From positions 1,054,001 through 1,118,000 of the forward strand of contig NZ_FOIB01000002.1 in assembly GCF_900111765.1 (NCBI RefSeq): 64,000 nucleotides of DNA, read 5' to 3'. This DNA is from Myxococcus fulvus (GTDB lineage: Bacteria; Myxococcota; Myxococcia; Myxococcales; Myxococcaceae). The stretch's first letter is position 1; every line of letters starts with the position of its first letter. A program made the position numbers and the translations under genes. Shown one piece after another: positions 1 to 8,866 of this stretch. Below the pieces are notes generated by a model that was not told where the DNA came from, did not search any database, and saw only the letters and a list, made by a program, of their open reading frames with translations.

Positions 1-18
1 AGGCGGGAAGGAGGAACG

Positions 19-210
19 ATGACCCGCAAGCTATGCGCCGTAATCGCCGCCTGCGCCGTGCTCACCGCGTGCTCGGACGATGACAAGAAGCCCTCGGGGT
101 CGCAGCAGGACGGGGGGCCCCTCTCCACCCAGGGGCTCACGCCCTCCGCGCTGGAGCGTCCGCCGACCTCGGGGGGACTGCCCGCGGACCTGAAGCCGCC
201 GGGGCGCTGA
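19..210 (+). CDS. Small lipoprotein, 63 aa
   Basis: Short secreted lipoprotein. A strong ribosome binding site (GGAGGAA) lies just before the ATG. The N-terminus has two basic residues, a hydrophobic stretch and the lipobox L-T-A-C at residues 15-18, so Cys18 should be lipidated. The mature part is about 45 residues, rich in Asp, Lys, Pro and Gly, with no recognisable domain. Asp at positions +2 and +3 after the Cys would favour inner-membrane retention under the enterobacterial rule, but myxobacterial sorting differs. Function unknown. The gene lies at the window edge, so its upstream context is not visible. Confidence 0.7.
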   Translation: MTRKLCAVIAACAVLTACSDDDKKPSGSQQDGGPLSTQGLTPSALERPPTSGGLPADLKPPGR

Positions 211-297
211 AGCGCGGACACGCGTCGAGGCGCGAATCCACCCCGGGCTCGCGCCCGCTTCCTTTCGAGGGACCTGACCGGCGATTATGACGGTCCC

Positions 298-795
298 ATG
301 AAGACGCTCACGGAATGGAGCCTGGCGGTCCTGCCGTTGTTGGCGCTGGTCCTGCTCTGGCGCTTCTCGGTCTCTCGCGAGAAGCGCCACACCCAGACGC
401 TCTACCGCGCCATCGACGCGGGCGCCCTGAGCGAGGTCCAGGCCATCCTCGCGAAGCAGGCCTTCCCGAACCTGCGCTCGGCGGTCGTCGCGAGCGCCAT
501 CGCGAGGGCCGTCGAATCCAGACAGGTTGCCGTGCTCGACTTCCTGCTCAGCCCCGAGCTGAAGCCCGTGACGCTCACCCAGAAGTTCGACTCCTTCCTT
601 CATGACCAGGCGATGAAGGGTGGCTGGAGGGGCGTGGTGCTCTGGCGCTCGCGAAACTCGCACCTGTTCCTGCCCTGGAGGGATTTGAGCAAGAAGGACA
701 AGCTCCGGCTGAGGTCCATGGCCACCCGCGTCGTCGAGGCAGAGCCCTCGAAGGTCTTTCTTCGCCACGACGTCCGAGGATGGACCGTCGCCTGA
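298..795 (+). CDS. Membrane-anchored protein with ankyrin-like helices; chimeric C-terminus
   Basis: Predicted 165-residue protein. One N-terminal membrane segment (about residues 8-22) is followed by a basic stop-transfer stretch. Residues 35-90 form paired helices resembling ankyrin repeats (a YRAIDAGALSEV-type helix, then a second helix with a VLDFLL end), so a cytoplasmic protein-interaction role is possible. The last 17 or so residues are read from sequence nearly identical to the intergenic DNA at 3788-3840. The original C-terminus therefore seems to have been replaced when that DNA was duplicated here. No strong ribosome binding site is visible. It may be a real gene with a new tail or a truncated one. 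Confidence 0.5.
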   Translation: MKTLTEWSLAVLPLLALVLLWRFSVSREKRHTQTLYRAIDAGALSEVQAILAKQAFPNLRSAVVASAIARAVESRQVAVLDFLLSPELKPVTLTQKFDSFLHDQAMKGGWRGVVLWRSRNSHLFLPWRDLSKKDKLRLRSMATRVVEAEPSKVFLRHDVRGWTVA

Positions 796-1055
796 AACGA
801 CGAAGGGCCCGTGCGTGTGCATGAGCCCTCGTGAAACGTCACCCGTGCGCGATGCGCGTCAGAACTGTCTGGCGCGCGTCTGCTCGAAGGACGCGCGGTG
901 ATGAAGCCGCCCTGGCTGTAGCCCATGAGGTGGACCTCGCGGCCCGCCTTCAGCTCGCCGTAGACGGTGTCCACCAGCGTGTCCTCGGCGGGGCCCGTCC
1001 CCTTGTCCAGCTTGTCACCCACGCACTGGGCCAGGTCCGCGGCGAAGTCCTCGGT
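745..1055. repeat. Partial duplicate of the 3788-4420 region
   Basis: Two blocks match DNA about 3 kb away. The first block (about 745-900) matches about 3788-3950, covering the spacer, the hairpin and the 3' end of the hydrolase gene. The second block (about 898-1055) matches 4259-4418, inside that gene. The roughly 310 bp separating the two blocks in the other copy are missing here. Substitutions are scattered, so the event is not very recent. The terminator hairpin is retained at 805-828 with extra mismatches. Confidence 0.85.
859..1055 (-). pseudogene. Broken copy of the alpha/beta hydrolase gene
   Basis: On the minus strand this encodes residues matching about 147-200 of the intact hydrolase at 3908-4855, including the nucleophile motif GYSQGG. 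It then jumps to sequence matching the last ten residues and the stop. About 146 N-terminal codons are absent, and an internal deletion of about 310 bp removes the Asp/His part of the triad. The deletion junction is not in frame, so the tail (EQTRARQF then stop) can only be read in a shifted frame. No start codon or ribosome binding site fits. Non-functional remnant. Confidence 0.85.
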
Positions 1056-1417
1056 CAGTCCATGGAGTGCGTCCCGGAAGCGACGCCTCCGACCCAAGGC
1101 TTCGTGAGTGGCACATCGTCGACATTCGATGCAGGCACACTGCGGAGACGCGCTCAGCGCGGAGCCCATCCGTGTCTGACAAATCGTCACTCAGGGCACC
1201 GTCACACCGGTTTCGTGAAAAATGTTTCCGCGAAGAGGAACTCCGCGCGCCGTCATCACCACGATTCCTCGCGGCCCCCCCAAGCAGAAGCGACCCCACG
1301 GAAGTAGACACTGTCGTCGGCAGACACCTGGCCAAGTCCCTCGGGCAGTCTCGCCACTGGCACAAGCAGTGCTCTGGCCCCCACACGACCGCTTGAACGG
1401 TCGACTGAGGGGAAAAG
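1056..1417. other. Intergenic region, 362 bp, no gene
   Basis: No coding region can be supported here. It holds a sigma-54-type promoter candidate near its right end (1358-1373). It also holds a perfect inverted repeat CGACCG-CTTGAA-CGGTCG at 1386-1403, over the predicted transcription start and just before the ribosome binding site (GAGGGG) of the next gene. Base composition is lower in GC than in the neighbouring genes. Confidence 0.6.
1358..1373 (+). promoter_or_regulatory. Candidate sigma-54 promoter (-24/-12)
   Basis: TGGCAC, five bases, then GTGCT. The invariant GG (1359-1360) and GC (1371-1372) are separated by exactly 10 bases, as RpoN requires. The -24 element is perfect, and the -12 element has one mismatch to TTGCT. 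The predicted start near 1384 lies about 35 bases before the lipoprotein ATG at 1418. Confidence 0.5.
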
Positions 1418-1927
1418 ATGAAGAAGAGCGTAGGCCTTGCACTCATTCTGACTATCGTCGCCTGCGGCAAGGCAAAGGACGACGAACTACCAGCGAGCGA
1501 CCTGCCGCCAGACGCCACGTCGCAGACGGTCGCGGTACGACTGCTGGGTGTCCGCGCGGAGGGGCCCGTGCGCGTACAACTCGCAACGCTTGAGTTGACG
1601 GTCGACGGCGCCCCGATCTCTGCCAGGATGGGCACCCGAGATCTCGACCTTGGCAACGACCAGAACGCCTGGGCCGTGACAACGTTTGACCTTCCAGTCG
1701 AAGCGCGCAAGGTCGCCATCAGACTGAAGCTCCATCCGGACGGAGTCATCGAGCGGAACGGAAGGTCGCAATTGCTCGACCTGAGCGGCCCCCCTGTCTC
1801 GATCATCGCGGACGCCGCGCAAATCCGGAAGCGCAACAAGGTCGTGGTTGAGATCGATATCGCTCGCTCCCTGGTCGAACGGGGCGAACAGCTCTTCCTG
1901 CTCCCGGAATTCATCGTCCGCTATTGA
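1418..1927 (+). CDS. Lipoprotein of unknown function, 169 aa
   Basis: Begins with a lipoprotein signal (MKKS, hydrophobic core, I-V-A-C at residues 13-16). A GAGGGG ribosome binding site precedes the ATG. The mature protein is beta-rich with alternating hydrophobic residues and has the look of the DUF4382-like family of myxobacterial lipoproteins: a V-R-L-L-G strand, then L-D-L, then a closing V-V-V-E-I-D-I strand. That family link is a weak inference. No catalytic motif is seen. It probably sits at the cell surface or in the periplasm. It precedes the collagen-like gene by 85 bp on the same strand and may share its transcript. Confidence 0.75.
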   Translation: MKKSVGLALILTIVACGKAKDDELPASDLPPDATSQTVAVRLLGVRAEGPVRVQLATLELTVDGAPISARMGTRDLDLGNDQNAWAVTTFDLPVEARKVAIRLKLHPDGVIERNGRSQLLDLSGPPVSIIADAAQIRKRNKVVVEIDIARSLVERGEQLFLLPEFIVRY

Positions 1928-2012
1928 CGAGCCCCTGGGAACCACACTCTCGAACTGAAGTCAGAAATTCGGCTGAACAATCAAGATAGCTTGACGAAAA
2001 GGGCGGTATATC

Positions 2013-3590
2013 ATGCGGTGGGGCTGGCTGACAGCAGCAATGACAGTACTCATGGGCAACGTTGCGTTCGCGCACGAACTGGCCTGTGACAAACGAGTGA
2101 ATGGCGAACTCATCTACGAGATTCAATCGTATCCGGCGACACTCGAATGGACGATGACGGTGCGGAACGTCCACCGAACGAGCGCGTCGGACGTCGAAGC
2201 GGTGGAGGATCGCCTGCTTGCCGACAAGTTCGGGTGGTCGCCCTCACGAACGCCGCCTTACAGGTTGGCATTCGGCGAGTCGCACACGGAGAGGTTCACG
2301 ACCATCGTGAATTCCTTCGAGGAATGCCAGCAGCTTGCGCTGGCTGACGGCTCGAATGATGAGCTCATCGACAACGTGTTCTCCGCGACGTGGGATGATG
2401 GCGAGACCCAATGCCGGGCACGCGTCGTGTGCCTGCCGCTCTGTCCGCCACAGACCTGCATCGGCGAGCAGGGCCCCCCGGGGCCACAGGGGCCACAGGG
2501 GCCGGCGGGCGCGGAAGGGCCACAGGGCCCCGAGGGCGATATCGGGCCACAGGGGCCACAGGGGTTGCCGGGAGTCGCCGGAGCCCAGGGGCCTGCTGGG
2601 CCGGCGGGGCCCGTTGGACCGGCGGGGCCTGCTGGGCCGAGGGGTCCTATCGGTGAGACAGGCGCCACCGGCCCTGCTGGGCCGGCGGGTCCTGCTGGAG
2701 CCACGGGTCCCGCTGGGCCGGAGGGTCCTGCGGGTCCCATCGGTGAGACAGGCGCCACTGGCCCTGCGGGGCCGGCGGGTCCTGCTGGAGCCACGGGTCC
2801 CGCTGGGCCGGAGGGTCCCGCGGGTCCTATCGGTGAGACAGGCGCCACTGGCCCTGCGGGGCCGGCGGGTCCTGCTGGAGCCACGGGTCCCGCTGGGCCG
2901 GAGGGTCCCGCTGGGCCCGTGGGCCCCGCGGGTCCTGCTGGAGCGACGGGTCCCGCTGGGCCGGAGGGCCCCGCTGGGCCGGAGGGCCCCGCGGGTCCTG
3001 CTGGAGCCACGGGCCCCGCTGGAGCCACGGGCCCCGCTGGACAGTCCGTGGTCGGTGCATCCGAGCCCCCCGGTGTGAACTGCCCCTATGGAGGTATCCA
3101 GTACACTTCCGAATCTGGCGTCAACTACGTCTGTAACGGAGCTCCGGGACCTGCTGGTGACACCCTGGCCTTCGGGTACTTCTACGCGCTGATGCCGCCC
3201 GATAACGCAGCGACGGTCGCGGCGGCGTCCGCGGTGGACTTCCCTCGCGACGGTGCGGCGAGCGGAATCGTCCGCGCCACCGCCAGCTCGTTCATCCTGC
3301 CATCCATTGGCGTCTATGAGATCTCCTGGCAGGTCAGTGTCAGCGAAGCTGGCCAGCTCGTCCTTGGGCTCGATAGCGGTTCAGGCGTCGTGGAGCAGAT
3401 CAGCACCGTGGCTGGCCGAGCGACCGGGACGTCCCAAATCATGAATCATGTGTTGATCACGACGACCTCGGCGAACTCGACCTTGACCGTCCGCAATCCC
3501 GCTGGAAACTCACCGGCACTGACGATAACGCCTCTCGCCGGCGGGACACGGGCTGTCTCCGCATCGCTCCTCATCAAGCAGATCCAGTAA
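2013..3590 (+). CDS. Collagen-like surface protein with BclA/C1q-like C-terminal domain
   Basis: 525 residues. A signal peptide ends near residue 20 (V-A-F-A then H). Residues 21-150 form a globular head with several Cys. About residues 152-344 are a nearly unbroken Gly-X-Y run of roughly 64 triplets, mainly G-P-A, G-A-T and G-P-E, which should form a collagen triple helix. The last 138 residues form a hydrophobic beta-rich domain like the trimerising C1q/TNF-type domain of Bacillus exosporium BclA. It should be an exported trimeric filament, perhaps an adhesin or part of the extracellular matrix. A ribosome binding site (AGGGCGG) precedes the ATG. The triplet region is built from 90-bp direct repeats, so its length is probably variable between strains. 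Confidence 0.85.
   Translation: MRWGWLTAAMTVLMGNVAFAHELACDKRVNGELIYEIQSYPATLEWTMTVRNVHRTSASDVEAVEDRLLADKFGWSPSRTPPYRLAFGESHTERFTTIVNSFEECQQLALADGSNDELIDNVFSATWDDGETQCRARVVCLPLCPPQTCIGEQGPPGPQGPQGPAGAEGPQGPEGDIGPQGPQGLPGVAGAQGPAGPAGPVGPAGPAGPRGPIGETGATGPAGPAGPAGATGPAGPEGPAGPIGETGATGPAGPAGPAGATGPAGPEGPAGPIGETGATGPAGPAGPAGATGPAGPEGPAGPVGPAGPAGATGPAGPEGPAGPEGPAGPAGATGPAGATGPAGQSVVGASEPPGVNCPYGGIQYTSESGVNYVCNGAPGPAGDTLAFGYFYALMPPDNAATVAAASAVDFPRDGAASGIVRATASSFILPSIGVYEISWQVSVSEAGQLVLGLDSGSGVVEQISTVAGRATGTSQIMNHVLITTTSANSTLTVRNPAGNSPALTITPLAGGTRAVSASLLIKQIQ
2652..2921 (+). repeat. Three 90-bp direct repeats in the collagen-like region
   Basis: Units begin with GGTGAGACAGGCGCC at 2652, 2742 and 2832, an exact 90-bp period (30 residues, ten collagen triplets). 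They are near-identical, differing at a few third codon positions. Shorter degenerate 9- and 18-bp repeats continue on both sides. This arrangement favours slippage or recombination that keeps the frame. Confidence 0.9.
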
Positions 3591-3648
3591 GCACGCCGCT
3601 CACGGCCAGGTAATTCGTGAGCGGTCTCTTGACGAGGTTGGAGTTCCG

Positions 3649-3681
3649 AAGAGGCCACTCGAGCAGCGCGAGTGGCCTCTT
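3649..3681 (+). terminator. Intrinsic terminator after the collagen-like gene
   Basis: A perfect 13-bp stem (AAGAGGCCACTCG paired with CGAGTGGCCTCTT) with a 7-base loop, followed by CTTC. A second perfect 9-bp hairpin lies just upstream at 3596-3624 (CCGCTCACG paired with CGTGAGCGG). The pair should end the transcript carrying the lipoprotein and collagen-like genes. Confidence 0.8.
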
Positions 3682-3787
3682 CTTCACGGGCCCCTGCCTC
3701 CCTGCGATGCCGTTGCACGCCCCTGCACCTGCCCGAAGCTCGCCGCGGCATGAGCGAGTCAGGGCCTCCCGCAGCGACACGGCACGC

Positions 3788-3950
3788 CCCTCGAAGGTCT
3801 TTCTTCGCCACGACGTCCGAGGATGGACCGTCGTCGCCTGAAACGACGAAGGGCCCGTGCGTGTGCACGAGCCCTCGGGGACGTCACCTCGAGCGCGGGG
3901 GTGCGCGTCAGAACTGGCCGGCGCGCGCCTGCTCGAAGGGCACGCGGTGC
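3788..3950. repeat. Second copy of the duplicated block
   Basis: This spacer plus the 3' end of the hydrolase gene matches 745-900 closely. It is the intact source-like copy, because the complete gene follows it on the minus strand. Sequence identity extends beyond the gene into the shared terminator hairpin and about 60 bp further. Confidence 0.85.
3851..3874 (-). terminator. Hairpin terminator of the hydrolase gene
   Basis: Ten-base arms (GGGCCCGTGC and GCACGAGCCC, one mismatch) around a 4-base loop lie 34 bp downstream of the hydrolase stop. On the minus strand the hairpin is followed by TTCGTCGTTT, a weak T tract. Confidence 0.6.
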
Positions 3951-4855
3951 TTCACGTACATCGTGTCCATCATGTGGTTGCCGATGAGGTTCAGGTTGCC
4001 GTCGGTGAAGCGGTGCACCACGGCGCCCTTGCCCGCGTCCTTGGCGAAGGCGACGGGGTCGAAGCTGCCGCCCAGGCCGGTGAGGGTGGGGACGGCATCC
4101 GCGTTGTTGATGTAGTGCACGTACTGGGGGCCGTCCGGGTAGCGCGTGGACGCCGCGCCGAAGGTCTCCACGCTCAGCTTGCCCATCAGCTTCTCGACCT
4201 GCGCGGAGGACATGCCGTCCTCGATGCGCAGCCGGCGCTCCACGTCGAACAGGGCGCGCGCGGTGATGAGGCCGCCCTGGCTGTAGCCCATGAGGTGGAC
4301 CTCGCGGCCCGCCTTCAGCTCGCCGTAGACGGTGTCCGCCAGGGTGTCCACGGCGGGGTTCTTGCCCTTGTCCAGCTTGTCGCCCACGCACTGGGCCAGG
4401 TCCGCGACGAAGCCCTCGGTGGCGTTGTGGATGCCGATGACGCGCGCGTCGGCCTTCTCCGCGATGGCCCGCATCTCGCTGAGCTGGTTGGCGGCCGGCG
4501 TGAGGATGCCGTTGATGTAGAGGACCGTCTTGTCGGGGTTCGGGTTGTTCTGCGGCGTGACGCCGGGGATGTCCTTGAGCGGCGTGCCGGGCGGGAAGGT
4601 CTGCCCCTTGGCGCCCATCAGCTTGCCGTCCAGCGTCTTGTCCGGCTTGGCGTCGCCGCCGAACAGGCGCTTGACCTCGCTCAGGTGCGTGGCCTCGAAG
4701 ACGTCCTTGCCCTGCTCCAGGAAGCGCGGGACTTCCTTCAGCCCGTTCTTCGCGGCCTCCACCAGCCCGCCCAGCGGGTTCTTCAGGGACGCGCGCTGGG
4801 TCTGCGACGGGGCGACGGGCGTGGAGACGGGGCGGTTGCGGTCGATGGGGCTCAT
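3908..4855 (-). CDS. Alpha/beta-hydrolase (lipase/esterase-like)
   Basis: 315 residues with no signal peptide. A strand (VLYINGIL, residues 111-118) precedes the lipase-type nucleophile elbow G-Y-S-Q-G-G, with Ser192 as the likely nucleophile. Asp253 (in NNADAVP) and His294 (in GNHMMD) are plausible remaining triad members. The N-terminal 100 residues are polar and probably flexible (many Pro, Lys, Gln). The H-L-M-G-Y-S-Q-G-G context resembles serine hydrolases acting on lipids or esters, and the substrate cannot be told. It is followed by its own hairpin terminator. A deleted copy of the gene lies at 859-1055. Confidence 0.75.
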   Translation of the reverse strand: MSPIDRNRPVSTPVAPSQTQRASLKNPLGGLVEAAKNGLKEVPRFLEQGKDVFEATHLSEVKRLFGGDAKPDKTLDGKLMGAKGQTFPPGTPLKDIPGVTPQNNPNPDKTVLYINGILTPAANQLSEMRAIAEKADARVIGIHNATEGFVADLAQCVGDKLDKGKNPAVDTLADTVYGELKAGREVHLMGYSQGGLITARALFDVERRLRIEDGMSSAQVEKLMGKLSVETFGAASTRYPDGPQYVHYINNADAVPTLTGLGGSFDPVAFAKDAGKGAVVHRFTDGNLNLIGNHMMDTMYVKHRVPFEQARAGQF

Positions 4856-5006
4856 GAAGGGCTCCGGCCCATGGGGGTGCTGGGCGTTCCCATCATTTTC
4901 TCACACAGGCAGCGGGAAGTTGCGTCGGGGCGTGCCTCACGGGGAACCGCGCCAGCACCCAGGGTGTCCGGGGACGACGTCGAGCCTGGCCAACCCTGGA
5001 GAATCC

Positions 5007-6359
5007 ATGACGATGCGACTCGCCGTCGGCGCCCTGCTGCTGCTCTGGGGGTGCGCGACGTCCTCCACCACGACGCAGCGCGCCACGGCCCCTCATGCAC
5101 GGCCCGTCTTCCTGGAGGACGACTGGGAGGGGGCGCTGCGCGAGGCGAAGGCGGGCCGGCGGCCCCTCTTCGTGGAGGCGTGGGCGCCCTGGTGTCAGTC
5201 GTGTCGCTCCCTGCGCGCGACGGTGCTGACGTCCCCCGCGCTGGGCGAGTGGGCGGACCGGTTCGTGTGGCTGACGCTGAACACGGATGCGCAGAGCAGC
5301 CTGCCCTTCCTCCAGCGCTACCCGGTGGACACGTGGCCGACCCTGTTGGTGCTGGAGCCGGAGCATGGCGCCGTCATCAGCCGCTCGCTGGGCGCGGTGT
5401 CCGTGCCCCAGTTGCTGGGGCTGCTGGCCCAGGCCGAGCGGACCTTCCAGCGCGGCCATGGGGGCGCGGAGGTGCTGGCGCGGGCGGACGAGCTCGCGCT
5501 CCAGGGGCGGCACGCCGAGGCGGCCCAGAGCTATGAGCAGGCGCTGGCGCGGCTGACGGTGGAGGACGCGCGCCGCGCGGGCACGGTGGTGTCGTGGCTC
5601 AAGGTGCTGTCGGCCTCGGGGGCCGCCGAGGAATGCATGCGGGTGGCCGGGCGGGAGCTGCCGGGACTTGCGCGCGCGGATGACCGCACGCGGCTGTTGT
5701 ACGTGGGCATGGGCTGCGCGCTGGATGCCGACACCGAGGAGGCGCGAGCGGCGCGAGACCGCTTCGCGGAGGAGGCCCGGCGGGGCCTCGACGCGCCCGA
5801 GGACGCGTTGAGCCCGCTGCAGCGCTCGTCGCTCTTCGAGCTGTCCTGCGAGGCGTACGAGCTGGCGGGGGACACGGCGGGCCTGAGGGGGATGACGGAG
5901 CGGTGGTGGACGTTCCTGCTGGCCCAGGCCCGGCACGCGAGGGACGCCGAGGAGCGCGCCGCGCTCGACTCGCATCGGGTGATGGCGGCGGCGCTGAGGA
6001 ACAGGCCCGACGAGGCGTTGGGCTTGCTGGAGCGCAGCGCGCGGGAGCTGCCCGGGGACTACAACCCGCCGGCCCGGCTGGCGACGCTGCACGCGATGGC
6101 GGGACGGCATGACGAGGCGCTGGCCTCGAGCGAGCGGGCCCTCGCGCTGGCTCCGCGAATCGCGCGGGGCACGGTGCTCGCCGGACACGCGCGCATCCTC
6201 CTGGCCCGTGGAGAAGGAGCCCGCGCGGAGCGGCTGCTCACCGAGGCCCTGGGAGAGTTGGACAGCACTCCCGGCATGCCCCGGGAGCATCTGCAGCGAA
6301 GGGCCCTCGAGCACGCGCTCAAGAGGGTCCGCGCGAGCAACGCCGCCCCGGTGAAGTGA
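5007..6359 (+). CDS. Thioredoxin-fold lipoprotein with TPR-like repeats
   Basis: 450 residues from the ATG at 5007, chosen because GGAGA lies six bases upstream and a lipoprotein signal follows (L-L-W-G-C, Cys16). Residues 35-150 are a thioredoxin domain with the redox motif W-C-Q-S-C (Cys63 and Cys66) and the following cis-Pro strand (D-T-W-P-T). From about residue 150 to the end are paired helices in the style of TPR repeats. It should work in the periplasm or at the inner face of the outer membrane as a thiol-disulphide or DsbD-like helper with a scaffolding tail. It is convergent with the membrane protein gene downstream. Confidence 0.8.
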   Translation: MTMRLAVGALLLLWGCATSSTTTQRATAPHARPVFLEDDWEGALREAKAGRRPLFVEAWAPWCQSCRSLRATVLTSPALGEWADRFVWLTLNTDAQSSLPFLQRYPVDTWPTLLVLEPEHGAVISRSLGAVSVPQLLGLLAQAERTFQRGHGGAEVLARADELALQGRHAEAAQSYEQALARLTVEDARRAGTVVSWLKVLSASGAAEECMRVAGRELPGLARADDRTRLLYVGMGCALDADTEEARAARDRFAEEARRGLDAPEDALSPLQRSSLFELSCEAYELAGDTAGLRGMTERWWTFLLAQARHARDAEERAALDSHRVMAAALRNRPDEALGLLERSARELPGDYNPPARLATLHAMAGRHDEALASSERALALAPRIARGTVLAGHARILLARGEGARAERLLTEALGELDSTPGMPREHLQRRALEHALKRVRASNAAPVK

Positions 6360-6394
6360 AGCCCTGGGGCGCCGACGAGCCCACGCGTCCGCCG

Positions 6395-8782
6395 CTACGT
6401 CGTCGCCTTGCCCGCCGCGCGTCTGCCCATGCGCCCCAGCAAGGCCAACGCGAGCAGCGTGCCCAGGGCGACGAGGAGCCCCAGGCGCAGCCCGGGTGTC
6501 CGGTAGCGCAGTTCCACCTGGTGCTGGCCCGCGGGGACCGCCACCGCGCGGACCGCGACATTGGCGGGGAGGATGGCCGCCTCCTGTCCATCCACCCACG
6601 CCGTCCATCCAGGCAGCAAGGCGTCATTGACAACGAGCACCGCGGGCTCGGAGGCCTCCACCCGCGCGACCAGGTGCTCGGGAGAAGGACGCTCCACGCG
6701 CACGGTACCCGTCAGCCGCTCGGAGGCCTCGGGCAGGGAGCCGCCAGCGCACTCCACGACGGCGACATCGCGAGGAGGAAGCGGCCCCGTCAGCAGGAGT
6801 CCCAGCGCCTCATCCTTCCCCGCGACACACCGGGGCCGCGCGAGCAGCACCCTCGCCAGCGCCTCCGGGTGCTCCACCAACATCGTCTCGAACAAGGGGT
6901 CCTCGGCGAGCACCCGGACCGTGGGGGGCAACACCACGCCGGCGCCCGCGCGCGTGCTGTGCACCGAGAAGGGCGTGCCCAACCTGGGCGCGAGCTCCCC
7001 GTACCAGCGCGACACATCCCGCCTCAGCCCGCGCACCCGCACGCTCTCCCCAGGCATGTAGCCATTGGCGCTCTCCAATCCCCAGAGCGTCGCCGTGTCC
7101 GGGAGCAGCCCCGTCGTGAAGCCGAGGCTCAGCCGGCCGTGATGGTCGAGCCCCGGCACCGCCCTCGCGTTGCCAATGGCGCGGACCGACGACCCCACTC
7201 GCACCGGCTCGCCAGCGGGCACCCGCTCACGAATCCGGTCCGCGAAGGGTGGCGACAACTCCAGCAGCTCCGCCGGCGCGAGCACGTACAGCGGCTCGTG
7301 CGCCCACACCAACGCGCCCAGCTCCAGCGCCACGAAGAGCCCGCCGCGCAGCCGCGCCGTCCCCCACGGCCAGGCCAGGGCCGCGCACGCCCATCCGAGC
7401 ACCGCCGTCATCGCGCCCATCCACACGACGTTGCCCGACAGGCCACCCACGACGACCGCGGGGGCCTCGGGCCAGCGTGACGTCAGCACGCCGCGCGTCC
7501 ACCACCCGCCCGCCGCCTCCCCCAACGCCACCGCGCCCCCCAGCGCGCCCAGCACCAGCCCCGCGCCCACGACGGCACGGCGCGCGCCGCCCTCCACCAG
7601 ACAGTGTTTCCAGCCGAGGCCCGCCGCCACCGCCAGGCCCAACGTGACGAGCGGCACCAGCTTCTCCGGGTAGCGGAAGGGGCGCCACAAGGGCAGCACC
7701 TGGTACACCCAGCCATAGACGGGGAGCGAGTCCCCCAGGCAGAGCGCGAGCAGGAGCACCCACGCCCCCGCGAGCACCCACGCCCTCGGCCGCCGCGCAC
7801 AGGCCCAGAGCCCCGCCAGCGCCAGCACACACGCGGGCGTGCCCACGTAGATGGAATCCACCCAGACCCGGCCGAAGCCTCCCGAAGGAACGAGGTTCCA
7901 GACGACGACGTCCGGGATGCCTCGCAGCCCGTGCATGTCCGCCAGGTACGGCCCCATCAACAGCTCCCCCAGCCGCAAGGGTTGGAGCGAGAAGCGCTGT
8001 GCCTCCACCACCGAGCGCGCCCCCGGCTCGCCGGACAACACGAGCCCCGCGGCCGGGAACAACTGCGGCGCGGACAGCAGCGCGCCCGTCACCACCAGCG
8101 CCGCGCACGTCAGCACCCGACGCCGCCAGCCCCCCGCCTCGGGGTCCACCAGCGCCACCAGCACGATGAGCGCGTTCGTCATCGCGAAGCCCTGCGCGTC
8201 CCCCGCGAAGGCCACCAGCGCCAACAGCCCCGCGCCCACCGCCAGCCGCCGCGCCGAGGGCGCGCGCAGGAACCGGACCGCGCCCCAGAGCGCCGCGGGC
8301 ACGCTGCTCGCCGCCAGCAGATAGGTGGGGTTGTTGGTGATGCACACCAGGTAGCCACTGAAGGCGAAACAGAACGCGCCGAAGAGCGCGCCGGGTCGAG
8401 GCACGCCGTACTCGCGCAAGAGCGCCCAGACCCCGAGCATCGCCACCGGGTAGCAGGACAGCACGGTGAGCTTCACCGCCACTCCCAGGGGCAGCACCAG
8501 GTGGAGAAGCGACGTGGGGTGGAACGCGCCCGACAGGAAGATGCCCAGGAAGGACTGCCCGAAGCCGTCGTACGCGTACCACTCGGGGAGGTCGAACGCG
8601 GACACGCGCTCGGCCCAGAAGGCCCGCATCGGATAGAAGGCGCGCAGCGTGTCGCCCGCGATGAAGACGTCGCTCGATAAGGCGGCCCGGGCGAAGAACC
8701 CCAGCGCCACCACTCCCATCCCCGCGAACACCACCCAGGCGCGCCCGCTCGGGACGTCCGCCTGCTTCGAGTCGTCCGTCAT
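6395..8782 (-). CDS. YfhO-family polytopic membrane protein
   Basis: 795 residues with about 11-13 predicted membrane segments over the first 520 and a soluble beta-rich C-terminal part. The early motif F-I-A-G-D-T-L-R-A-F-Y-P and the later F-R-Y-P-E-K (near residue 370) fit the YfhO/DUF2079-like GT-C-type glycosyltransferase group. Firmicute YfhO homologues glycosylate teichoic acids, so a lipid-linked sugar transferase in cell-envelope assembly is the most likely role. The last membrane segment is close to the C-terminus. It starts at an ATG and is followed about 85 bp later by the DUF1360 gene on the same strand. Confidence 0.75.
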   Translation of the reverse strand: MTDDSKQADVPSGRAWVVFAGMGVVALGFFARAALSSDVFIAGDTLRAFYPMRAFWAERVSAFDLPEWYAYDGFGQSFLGIFLSGAFHPTSLLHLVLPLGVAVKLTVLSCYPVAMLGVWALLREYGVPRPGALFGAFCFAFSGYLVCITNNPTYLLAASSVPAALWGAVRFLRAPSARRLAVGAGLLALVAFAGDAQGFAMTNALIVLVALVDPEAGGWRRRVLTCAALVVTGALLSAPQLFPAAGLVLSGEPGARSVVEAQRFSLQPLRLGELLMGPYLADMHGLRGIPDVVVWNLVPSGGFGRVWVDSIYVGTPACVLALAGLWACARRPRAWVLAGAWVLLLALCLGDSLPVYGWVYQVLPLWRPFRYPEKLVPLVTLGLAVAAGLGWKHCLVEGGARRAVVGAGLVLGALGGAVALGEAAGGWWTRGVLTSRWPEAPAVVVGGLSGNVVWMGAMTAVLGWACAALAWPWGTARLRGGLFVALELGALVWAHEPLYVLAPAELLELSPPFADRIRERVPAGEPVRVGSSVRAIGNARAVPGLDHHGRLSLGFTTGLLPDTATLWGLESANGYMPGESVRVRGLRRDVSRWYGELAPRLGTPFSVHSTRAGAGVVLPPTVRVLAEDPLFETMLVEHPEALARVLLARPRCVAGKDEALGLLLTGPLPPRDVAVVECAGGSLPEASERLTGTVRVERPSPEHLVARVEASEPAVLVVNDALLPGWTAWVDGQEAAILPANVAVRAVAVPAGQHQVELRYRTPGLRLGLLVALGTLLALALLGRMGRRAAGKATT

Positions 8783-8866
8783 CGAGCCCCTGGCTTCAAG
8801 TCGTCCTCCGGACGCCAGACGGGCTCCTTCTTCTCATGACGCCCGGGCCACGGGTAGCCCCGCGCC

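Noticed and set aside
831..1307. Plus-strand open frame over the hydrolase remnant
   Set aside because: It reads antisense through the pseudogene and has no ribosome binding site or recognisable protein features.
2652..2921. 90-bp direct repeats as a CRISPR array
   Set aside because: The units are contiguous, coding and lack spacers. No cas genes are nearby.
2258..3028. Pro/Ala/Gly-rich open frame antisense to the collagen-like gene
   Set aside because: It is a product of the GXY repeat read backwards (G-P-A/G-P-V triplets). The plus strand has the signal peptide, ribosome binding site and C-terminal domain.
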